Assembly (NCBI GenBank): GCA_012511925.1
Contig: JAAZFD010000274.1
Location: 1 to 15,149 of the forward strand
Length of the DNA: 15,149 bases
Direction of reading: 5' to 3'
From: Clostridiales bacterium
GTDB taxonomy: Bacteria > Bacillota > Clostridia > Christensenellales > CAG-138
The position numbers and the translations under genes are program-made. Shown here in pieces: positions 1-5,793 of the stretch (positions are counted from its first letter, which is position 1; the number at the start of each line of letters is the position of its first letter). The notes below the pieces were generated by a model. The model was not told where the DNA came from. It saw nothing but the letters and a program-made list of their open reading frames with translations, and ran no database searches.

Positions 1-2
1 CC

Positions 3-1229
3 CCTAAGCCCTCGCCAACCCCTGCGCCATCGGTTGCGGATGCTTCGTATTATGCGTACAACATTTCAAAAAACGCAAATATGAGCGTTATCGACAACTA
101 TACGTTAAGAATTAAGATGCACAAGGGCGGACTTAGCTCGCTTTATGCGCTTACGTTCCCGATTATGTGTCAGGCAGAGGACGGCGGAGCAAAAATGGTT
201 GGCACAGGTCCGTACAAGGTTGTTGAAGCTAAGAAATCTAAGGTTGAGCTAACAATAAACGAATTATGGTGGCGCACATTGCCCTATATTTCAAATATTA
301 CGTTTGTACCTCGTGCGGATAATGCTACGGCTTTGGCTTCTTATGAGGCAAAACAGCTGAATTTTGTAACGACCTCTGTAATTTCTTCGGGAAAGTATCG
401 TGAGGAGGGCATAACCAAGGTTCTCGATATGATGACTAACAATATTGAGCTTATGATATTCAACTATGAAAACCCCATTTTTGAGGATTTGAATGTTCGC
501 AAGGCTATAATCTATGCTTTGGACGTTTCAAGGCTTGTTTCAAATGTTTATATGAACAAGTTGCAAGACGTTGACGTGCCTATTGCACCCGATTCATGGC
601 TATATTCAAGTAAATACAAGGTATATGAATACGATTTAGAGTATGCAAAGACCCTACTTGCAAATGCTGGCTATACGAAAGCAGACAAGGACGGCATTTT
701 GCGTCATAAAGACGATTCTACAAAAAAGCTATCATTTACGCTACTGGTGAATGAAACTACGGATAATGCAGTAAGAAAAAATGCGGCGGAAGCGATGAAA
801 TCACAGCTTTTGCTATGCGGTATTGAGGTTAATGTTGTTTCGTATGGCTTTTTGCCCTCTGCTCCACATTCAAAATCCGAATACATACAGCAGTTAAAAA
901 GTGGCAGCTTTGATTTGGCACTTGTGGGTTACAGCTTAAACCGAGATGGATATTTAGAGCCATTGTTTACGGATTCCGATATAAACTACGGCAAAGTGAA
1001 AAGCGAAAGGCTTCTTTCGCTTAACTCTAAAATGTTTTCTGCGGTTGATGAAATCACTCTGCGTGAAGCGGCGTATGCCTTTGAAGCAGCATTTGTTGAG
1101 GAGCTTCCCTTTATCGTGCTGGGCTACAGGCTAAACAGCATTATTTATGCGGCGAATATTCATGGGATTATGAGCATAAGAGAGCCGGATATGATGCGGA
1201 GTATCGATAAGTGGTATATGGTTGAATGA
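3..1229 (+). CDS. ABC transporter substrate-binding protein, family 5 (5' end outside window)
   Basis: This is the C-terminal part of an extracellular solute-binding protein of the SBP_bac_5 (oligopeptide/dipeptide/nickel) family, which captures a substrate outside the membrane and hands it to an ABC permease. The frame is open from base 3 with no stop, so the start and signal peptide lie upstream; the ATG at 81 is internal. Family signs are DNYTLRIKM, the GTGPYKV block, the hinge-proximal NVRKAIIYALD block, and AKTLLANAGY, followed by the C-terminal lobe ending LPFIVLGYR. The first codons read as a Pro/Thr/Ser-rich stretch (KPSPTPAPS) just before the conserved DNYT strand, where the family normally has ordinary lobe I sequence. 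It ends in TGA. No permease or ATPase gene follows, so any partner genes would be upstream or elsewhere. The ligand cannot be inferred. Family assignment is firm. Confidence 0.88.
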   Translation, partial: PKPSPTPAPSVADASYYAYNISKNANMSVIDNYTLRIKMHKGGLSSLYALTFPIMCQAEDGGAKMVGTGPYKVVEAKKSKVELTINELWWRTLPYISNITFVPRADNATALASYEAKQLNFVTTSVISSGKYREEGITKVLDMMTNNIELMIFNYENPIFEDLNVRKAIIYALDVSRLVSNVYMNKLQDVDVPIAPDSWLYSSKYKVYEYDLEYAKTLLANAGYTKADKDGILRHKDDSTKKLSFTLLVNETTDNAVRKNAAEAMKSQLLLCGIEVNVVSYGFLPSAPHSKSEYIQQLKSGSFDLALVGYSLNRDGYLEPLFTDSDINYGKVKSERLLSLNSKMFSAVDEITLREAAYAFEAAFVEELPFIVLGYRLNSIIYAANIHGIMSIREPDMMRSIDKWYMVE

Positions 1230-1235
1230 GGCACG

Positions 1236-1256
1236 TTTACTTTTCTTGCAAGTAAA
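1236..1256. repeat. inverted repeat (hairpin) after the substrate-binding protein gene
   Basis: Seven-base arms TTTACTT and AAGTAAA flank a 7-base loop, 6 bases after the TGA stop. There is no T-tract after it on the plus strand, so it is not a standard intrinsic terminator; it could stabilise the 3' end of the mRNA. A second, weaker inverted repeat (CAGCT/AGCTG) lies at 1293-1310. Nothing else recognisable is seen in 1257-1340. Confidence 0.4.
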
Positions 1257-1343
1257 GTAAGAAATTTGAACCCGTGACGTACTTTTGTGCACCAGCTTTT
1301 GCGACAGCTGAAACTTCACACTATGCTTAGTCATGATTTTATT

Positions 1344-1372
1344 CATATTAGCCCATAAACCTTGCATATCTA
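1344..1372 (+). promoter_or_regulatory. possible sporulation-type promoter for the carboxypeptidase homologue
   Basis: CATATT (1344-1349) and CATATCTA (1365-1372) are separated by 15 bases. They resemble the -35 and -10 elements of the mother-cell sigma factors (sigma-E -35 ends in ATATT; sigma-K -10 is CATAnnTA). The site lies about 30 bases upstream of the start codon at 1402. This is a match by eye in AT-rich DNA and is weak evidence. It is listed because dacF and dacB of Bacillus subtilis are sporulation genes. Confidence 0.25.
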
Positions 1373-1401
1373 TAAATAGGACTTGTTTTTCGGAGGTTAA
1401 T

Positions 1402-2568
1402 ATGCGTTTTTCAATACAAAAATACCTGTCTTTATGGCTTGTAGTGCTTATGCTTTGTGCGTTTTTCCCCTACTCTGCCACGAATGCGGCTGAACCTCCG
1501 TTTAGCATGGGTTCTGCAACCGCTATTGTTGTTGTGGCGAGAAGCTCACTTCAAATAATTGTGCAAAGAGAACTTGATACGGTTAACCCTGTTGCAGGGC
1601 TTTCTCGTATAGGACCAATGCTTATACTCTCTGAAGCGATTGACAAGGGGGATTATTCGCTTGATGGCAAGGTTACTATAAGTGCAAATGCCGCTAAAGT
1701 TCCCGGACCTACGGCATTTGTAGAAGCCAACGAGGTGATTTCTGCAGACGACTTATACAAAAGTGCGGTTATGATTTCGGCAGGTGATGCGCTTTATGCT
1801 CTTTGCGAAGCGGCATTTGGGAGCATGGATGTGTTCTTGTCTAAACTCAACAACCGTATGCAGGATATGGGGGTGCAGGCGGTTTATCAAGACCCAATGG
1901 GTACAAATCTAAAAATGTCGGTGAGCGACCTTGCGAAAATCGGCAGTGCGTTGGCGAACTCTACCGCTTTCAAGCGTTACAGCACAACATATATGAGCGA
2001 GATTATTCATTCGAATGGCGAAAGAACCGAGCTTGTGAATCCGAATCGCTTTGTGCGTGATTTAGTAGGCTGCACAGGGCTTATGACCGGCTCTTCAAAC
2101 GATGCCGGCTATTGCGGAGCGTTTTCGGTTTCAAGAAACGGTGCGGACTATGTAGCGGTTGTATTAGGAGCAAAGAACAGTGCAGATCGCTTTGAAGTAG
2201 CACGCGCGGCCATTGAATACGCTTATGCGAGTTATAAAAATGTGAATATTGCCAAAAAAGGAGATGCAATTATTAAGGGAGTGCCTATAAGCGGTTCGGT
2301 TATGAGAGCTGTTGACCTTGTGGCATTGAATGAGCTTTCGATACTTAGCGGAATGAATGACGAACAGCCCAATGCAGTTTACAATGTGCCACAAGCGTTA
2401 ATTGCACCAATTAAGGCTGGCGATTGCTTAGGAACTGTGGATTATTTCAACTCACAGGGCGAGAGGTTAGCAACGCTTGAACTGGGTGTAGAAACAGATA
2501 TAGAGCCTGCGACTTTCTCAGACTTTTTATCTATGCTACTAAGTTTCTGGGTGTGCATAAGAGGTTAA
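1402..2568 (+). CDS. S11 D-alanyl-D-alanine carboxypeptidase homologue, probably catalytically inactive
   Basis: This is a 388-residue secreted protein with the fold of DacA/DacF-type penicillin-binding proteins, which trim the terminal D-Ala from peptidoglycan stem peptides. ATG 1402 was chosen because GGAGG lies at 1392-1396 and a signal peptide (residues about 8-30, ending SATNAAE) follows at once; the upstream ATG at 1333 has no such site. Residues about 35-275 are the peptidase domain and 280-388 the PBP5-type C-terminal beta domain, with a hydrophobic tail (FLSMLLSFWVC) that may hold it to the membrane. Each catalytic motif is altered. The SxxK site aligns with AGLSRIGP, giving Gly66 for the nucleophile and Arg69 for the lysine. 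SxN is Ser126-Ala-Gly128. KTG is Met228-Thr-Gly230 in GLMTGSSNDAGYC. The surrounding sequence is well kept and the frame is intact, so this looks like a pseudoenzyme rather than a decaying gene. Family is firm; lack of activity is inferred. Confidence 0.88.
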   Translation: MRFSIQKYLSLWLVVLMLCAFFPYSATNAAEPPFSMGSATAIVVVARSSLQIIVQRELDTVNPVAGLSRIGPMLILSEAIDKGDYSLDGKVTISANAAKVPGPTAFVEANEVISADDLYKSAVMISAGDALYALCEAAFGSMDVFLSKLNNRMQDMGVQAVYQDPMGTNLKMSVSDLAKIGSALANSTAFKRYSTTYMSEIIHSNGERTELVNPNRFVRDLVGCTGLMTGSSNDAGYCGAFSVSRNGADYVAVVLGAKNSADRFEVARAAIEYAYASYKNVNIAKKGDAIIKGVPISGSVMRAVDLVALNELSILSGMNDEQPNAVYNVPQALIAPIKAGDCLGTVDYFNSQGERLATLELGVETDIEPATFSDFLSMLLSFWVCIRG

Positions 2569-3026
2569 CTTATATTTGGAAAGCCTAACTGGCGCATGGC
2601 TTCATAAGCGGCAACAGCAACCGAATTTGACAGGTTTAGCGAGCGCAAATTGCTTCTCATGGGGATTCTAACGCAATTATCCTTGTATTGAGAGATTAGC
2701 TGTGCGCCTAAGCCTGCAGTTTCTTTTCCAAACACTAAGAAATCACCGTCATTGTATTGAACATCGCTATAGCTTTTTTCGGCATGGGTTGAGAAAAGCC
2801 AAAGCCTTGCATTCGGGTTTTTCTCTAAAAAGTGTGCAAAATTTGAATAGGTGTGCAGGGATAATTCACTCCAATAATCAAGTCCTGCACGCTTAACATG
2901 CTTTTCGTCTATACAAAAGCCCAATGGCTCTATTAGGTGTAACGATGCGCCTATAACCGCACAGGTTCTGGCTATATTGCCCGTATTCTGTGGAATCTCG
3001 GGTTCTACAAGTACAATATTTAGCAT
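2565..3026 (-). CDS. trmL: tRNA (cytidine(34)-2'-O)-methyltransferase TrmL
   Basis: This 153-residue protein of the SPOUT (trefoil-knot) superfamily, TrmL/YibK/CspR group, methylates the 2'-O of the wobble base 34 in tRNA-Leu using S-adenosylmethionine and works as a dimer in the cytoplasm. Visible motifs are the N-terminal PEIPQNTGNIARTC block, the knot strand VFGKETAGLG, and the C-terminal IPMRSNLRSLNLSNSVAVA helix that builds the cofactor pocket. The length is typical. A GGGAG ribosome binding site precedes the ATG. It has its own likely promoter (3054-3082) although it follows the germination operon on the same strand. Its TAA shares bases with the TAA of the convergent carboxypeptidase homologue (overlap 2565-2568). 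Confidence 0.95.
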   Translation of the reverse strand: MLNIVLVEPEIPQNTGNIARTCAVIGASLHLIEPLGFCIDEKHVKRAGLDYWSELSLHTYSNFAHFLEKNPNARLWLFSTHAEKSYSDVQYNDGDFLVFGKETAGLGAQLISQYKDNCVRIPMRSNLRSLNLSNSVAVAAYEAMRQLGFPNIS

Positions 3027-3039
3027 AATACTCCCGTTT

Positions 3040-3050
3040 GTTTACTAAAC
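3040..3050. promoter_or_regulatory. 11-bp palindrome near the trmL transcription start
   Basis: GTTTACTAAAC is a perfect palindrome around a central base, lying inside a larger CGTTT...AAACG inverted repeat (3035-3051). It sits between the predicted -10 box and the ribosome binding site of trmL, a normal place for a repressor operator or a leader hairpin. No regulator is identified here. Confidence 0.3.
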
Positions 3051-3053
3051 GAG

Positions 3054-3082
3054 ATTATAACGCTTTAAGTGTTGAATTGCAA
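3054..3082 (-). promoter_or_regulatory. sigma-A-like promoter for trmL
   Basis: On the minus strand TTGCAA (3077-3082) and TATAAT (3054-3059) are 17 bases apart; the -10 is a perfect consensus and the -35 matches 4 of 6. The start codon is about 28 bases downstream of the -10. The promoter overlaps the last codons of the small ORF that ends the germination operon. Confidence 0.55.
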
Positions 3083-3223
3083 TAAAACAATTAACCCTAT
3101 TATTATAGCACAAACTATCACCGAGCCAGAAAAAGCTGCAAAGCATTTGCTTCTTATGCAATGTATTGCATAAAGGATGTTATATGTTACGGCTAATACC
3201 GCCAAAATCGTAAACCAAATCAT
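3065..3223 (-). CDS. small two-helix membrane protein, last gene of the germination operon
   Basis: This 52-codon ORF begins one base after the gerC TGA (ATG at 3223-3221) and ends TAA at 3065-3067. The predicted product starts MIWFTILAVLAVTYNILYAI, has a short basic/cysteine turn (HCIRSKC), then a second hydrophobic stretch (about residues 29-50), giving two membrane helices. There is no clear Shine-Dalgarno close to the ATG; a GGAGG lies about 30 bases upstream inside gerC, so translation would depend on coupling to gerC. Some Bacillus germinant receptor operons carry a fourth gene for a small protein with two membrane spans that tunes germination; the layout here is the same, but sequence homology cannot be claimed. 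Alternatively it is a chance hydrophobic ORF. Confidence 0.55.
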   Translation of the reverse strand: MIWFTILAVLAVTYNILYAIHCIRSKCFAAFSGSVIVCAIIIGLIVLLQFNT

Positions 3224-3224
3224 A

Positions 3225-4541
3225 TCAATCTATGTACGACGAAACGTACACATCCTCCATATCTATTTCTACATTAAATGTAACGAAAACATTTTGATAC
3301 CTTTCATCCTTATAATTAAAAGCCTCCCACTCCTTTGTAGAGAAGAATTTCAACGAAACATATTTGCCAATACCAAACGCATCGCAGTTAAGCTCTTGAA
3401 CATTGTTGAAAAGGTTGTTTAAGCCATTTTCGCAATACGCAACTATTTGCTGACTTAGTTCATCTAATAGCCCGCCTTTTTTTCGCATCTCTAATTCCTG
3501 CTCCTTATCGACCTGCATATCAAGGCGAACCCCGATAGATATGTTATACACAACATCAATTCTATCTTCTTTAATGGTTACATCTACTTTAGGTGAACTT
3601 GCATTCCCTAACCTAACAACATAATTTGTTCCTTTATCAGTTTCCAAAGAAATTCTCGCGCCGGGAAGCCCTCCTTGTGCAAGCAGTAAAAACTGGGTTT
3701 CTTCTTTTGTTATTACGCCTACCATTTTGACACCATCAAACAAAGCACTGCCATCAAAATATGCTTTTGTTCCGCCCTCACGCTTTACACCGCTTGTGGT
3801 ATCCTTCGGGGTTGAGGAAGGCTCGGGACTTGAATCTTCTTTCCCGCCGCCACCTCCTGAGCCACCGCCCGAGCCGCCTGAGCCGCCCGAGCCGCCACCT
3901 GAGCCACCACCACTATCTGTAGGTGTTTGAATTGAATCATCTATTGCTCCAAGAGTAACCACTGCATCGCTATGGCGGTTCTCAATCGCACAAACAAATT
4001 CGAAAATGCTACGAGTTACAATAAAGCCCGTTGCCTTTGCATAGTCAACTAACATGCTTTGTAGCTTAGAATAGCTTGCACTTTCCCCTGCAATTAACGA
4101 TTGAATAAAGTCATCTGCTCTTTCGCTTGAAATTACCATGATAGAAGATGTTCTTAGCTTGGTTGTACTCCAAGATACTCTGAACAAATCTGCAATAGCA
4201 CCTTTTTCCGCACATTCCTTCGAAATAATAAAAATATTCGAGCGTGAGTAGTTCATGCGTTGAGGTAATCCCATCTCGGCAACATTTATTGCTTCATACA
4301 GGTTATCGCCCTCCGCAGATGCTATCATTGTTTCACTTTCCCGCGGAGTTTCTGCCGAAGGCGCAGCGCTTTGCATTAAAAAGGTGAACTTGTATTTGAA
4401 TTGCTCTCCCATATCTACCCCAATGCCGAGAACATAGACAAATTCTGAGATTGAATCAGGATTCATACAGCCCGAAAATAGCGGAGCAATCATTGAAATG
4501 ATTAAGCATAGACAAATCGTTTTAACCAACGCCGACTTCAT
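3225..4541 (-). CDS. gerC: Ger(x)C family spore germination lipoprotein with Gly/Ser linker
   Basis: This is the C subunit of a GerA-type germinant receptor, the lipoprotein that joins the GerA and GerB subunits in the spore inner membrane and helps spores respond to nutrients. Residues 1-25 are a lipoprotein signal ending in lipobox LFSGC (Cys25 would be lipidated). The N-terminal domain follows (about 27-205, with EFVYVLGIGVD), and then a C-terminal half from about 258 containing YFDGSALFDGVKMVG and ending with the family's terminal beta-strands. Between them lies an unusual low-complexity linker: an almost pure Gly/Ser run at about 210-233, then a Ser/Pro/Thr/acidic stretch to about 250. 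This makes the protein about 60 residues longer than typical GerC proteins of about 375. It has an AGGAGG site 7 bases before the ATG and overlaps the end of gerB by 20 bases, implying coupled translation. Family assignment is firm; the germinant is unknown. Confidence 0.93.
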   Translation of the reverse strand: MKSALVKTICLCLIISMIAPLFSGCMNPDSISEFVYVLGIGVDMGEQFKYKFTFLMQSAAPSAETPRESETMIASAEGDNLYEAINVAEMGLPQRMNYSRSNIFIISKECAEKGAIADLFRVSWSTTKLRTSSIMVISSERADDFIQSLIAGESASYSKLQSMLVDYAKATGFIVTRSIFEFVCAIENRHSDAVVTLGAIDDSIQTPTDSGGGSGGGSGGSGGSGGGSGGGGGKEDSSPEPSSTPKDTTSGVKREGGTKAYFDGSALFDGVKMVGVITKEETQFLLLAQGGLPGARISLETDKGTNYVVRLGNASSPKVDVTIKEDRIDVVYNISIGVRLDMQVDKEQELEMRKKGGLLDELSQQIVAYCENGLNNLFNNVQELNCDAFGIGKYVSLKFFSTKEWEAFNYKDERYQNVFVTFNVEIDMEDVYVSSYID

Positions 4542-5646
4542 TTTGCTGCCTCCTATTTATTATACTTGCACGCACAATAGCAATGCCCGAAACGATTATT
4601 ATAGGCACTGATAATATGAGAAATGAATAGTTCCTCAATAAGTCGAGTACCTGCTTTACTATGGTTAAAGTTAGGTGCGAGCTAATCGCAATATAAAGCA
4701 TTATAATGCTTAATCCTATCGAGGCAGGTCTTGAATCGTTTTGCTTAAACATTTTTGCGTAAATGTTTGACGAAGCATACATATAGTACGAGCTCGCAAG
4801 CAAAACCGCCATAATCCAGATAAATGACATTATTTTATCCATCCTCAATATAAGGTTTTCCAAAGCCCTAACCATACTGTATCTGTAAAGCGGAGTATAT
4901 AAATTTGTTAGGTCGATATAGGTGAACATCATGGCAAGCGCAAGGAAGGTTAATCCGCAAACTATTGCAGTAATAGGAACGGAAAAATAACCTGCCCGCT
5001 TTGCGAACTTTAACCCATGAACACTTTTTGGATTCCATAGAATAAACAATAGCGCAGGCAAGAATAAGCCTGAAGCCTTTAGGCTAACAAGCGCAGTATT
5101 TTCTAAACCATCGCCCATAATTGGCGCAATGTGATAAACGTCAAGCTCACCTACCTCACTTATTAACGAAAAGAAATGCATGGCAAGTAAGAACCATACA
5201 AGCGCCCTTGCGGTTCTGCAAATAGGCTCAAGTCCTAATAGAGAAAAATATGCAAGTACAGGTATAATAAACAACGCAATAGAAAAATAGTTGGAATTTA
5301 TAAAAAAGCTATTATACATTATATTTAAAAACCTGTTCAATGGTAGGATTGCACAAGTAATGCAATATACAATAAGTATAGCAGAGATTATTCTTGCCAA
5401 AAATTTTCCAATGCTGAACTCGAACATATCCATCAAGTTATGAGCGTTACAAGACTTTATAGCTGCTACGGCAAGCAAAAACACAAGCCCTGCAATTATC
5501 GCACCAACAGGAAAGCTAACGTATGTTGAGTTGCCCAATGGATATAGCTCTCCCGAATAGAATGAAAACAGCCCAGTAGTTACCATTGCAACGCATGTCA
5601 TGCTTATAATGGCTTGTTGACCAGATTTACCCTCCGATAAATTCAT
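4522..5646 (-). CDS. gerB: GerAB/YndE-type spore germination permease
   Basis: This is the B subunit of a GerA-type germinant receptor, an integral membrane protein of the amino acid-polyamine-organocation (APC) transporter fold thought to bind the nutrient germinant. The 374 residues contain about ten hydrophobic helices, at roughly 12-30, 43-64, 82-105, 118-138, 146-163, 190-205, 219-243, 269-291, 309-330 and 338-360. The short N-terminus with GKSGQQAIISM and the YTPLYRYSMVRALENL region before helix 8 fit the endospore germination permease family. Length is normal. A strong AGGAGG (5652-5657) precedes the ATG by 5 bases and directly follows the extended gerA frame. It ends with TAA inside the beginning of gerC. 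The ligand cannot be deduced. Confidence 0.93.
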   Translation of the reverse strand: MNLSEGKSGQQAIISMTCVAMVTTGLFSFYSGELYPLGNSTYVSFPVGAIIAGLVFLLAVAAIKSCNAHNLMDMFEFSIGKFLARIISAILIVYCITCAILPLNRFLNIMYNSFFINSNYFSIALFIIPVLAYFSLLGLEPICRTARALVWFLLAMHFFSLISEVGELDVYHIAPIMGDGLENTALVSLKASGLFLPALLFILWNPKSVHGLKFAKRAGYFSVPITAIVCGLTFLALAMMFTYIDLTNLYTPLYRYSMVRALENLILRMDKIMSFIWIMAVLLASSYYMYASSNIYAKMFKQNDSRPASIGLSIIMLYIAISSHLTLTIVKQVLDLLRNYSFLILSVPIIIVSGIAIVRASIINRRQQNEVGVG

Positions 5647-5658
5647 ACATTCCTCCTA

Positions 5659-5793
5659 TCAATCGCCTTGTCTGTTCATATAGTCTTCGCCGCCCAAATC
5701 GTTGTTTTTCAACTTTCCACGCAATATAAGCGGTCGCCTTGAGTGAGTTTTTACGGCATAAGGTGCAAGAATCGGCACGCCATAGGATTTTAA
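5659..5793 (-). pseudogene. gerA: C-terminal tail of GerA, in frame after an amber stop
   Basis: Reading on past the TAG at 5794-5796 in the same frame gives 44 codons starting LKSYGVPILAPYAVK and ending TGA at 5659-5661, one base before the gerB AGGAGG. GerA proteins end with a conserved cytoplasmic tail of the form SLxSFGVPYLxPxAP followed by basic residues; this segment matches it in content and position (SYGVP.LAPYA, then RRP and RGK). With the TAG read as one residue, GerA would be 535 residues, a normal family length. The tail is either cut off by a point nonsense mutation or made by readthrough. It has no start codon or ribosome site of its own. Confidence 0.75.

Noticed and set aside
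704..886. Minus-strand ORF inside the substrate-binding protein gene, and similar antisense ORFs inside glgB, gpmI, ftsY and gerA
   Set aside because: All lie wholly within well-recognised genes on the other strand, lack ribosome sites and show no family motif.
1293..1310. CAGCT/AGCTG hairpin as terminator of the substrate-binding protein transcript
   Set aside because: Only a 5-bp stem with an 8-base loop and no following T-tract.
1333..1401. Longer start for the carboxypeptidase homologue at ATG 1333
   Set aside because: The ATG at 1402 has GGAGG at proper spacing and opens directly into a signal peptide; the extra 23 residues look like translated leader DNA and overlap the possible promoter.
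3727..3930. Plus-strand ORF with a PPPEPPPEPPEPPEPP repeat
   Set aside because: It is the antisense reading of the Gly/Ser linker codons of gerC; it has no ribosome site and no family resemblance.
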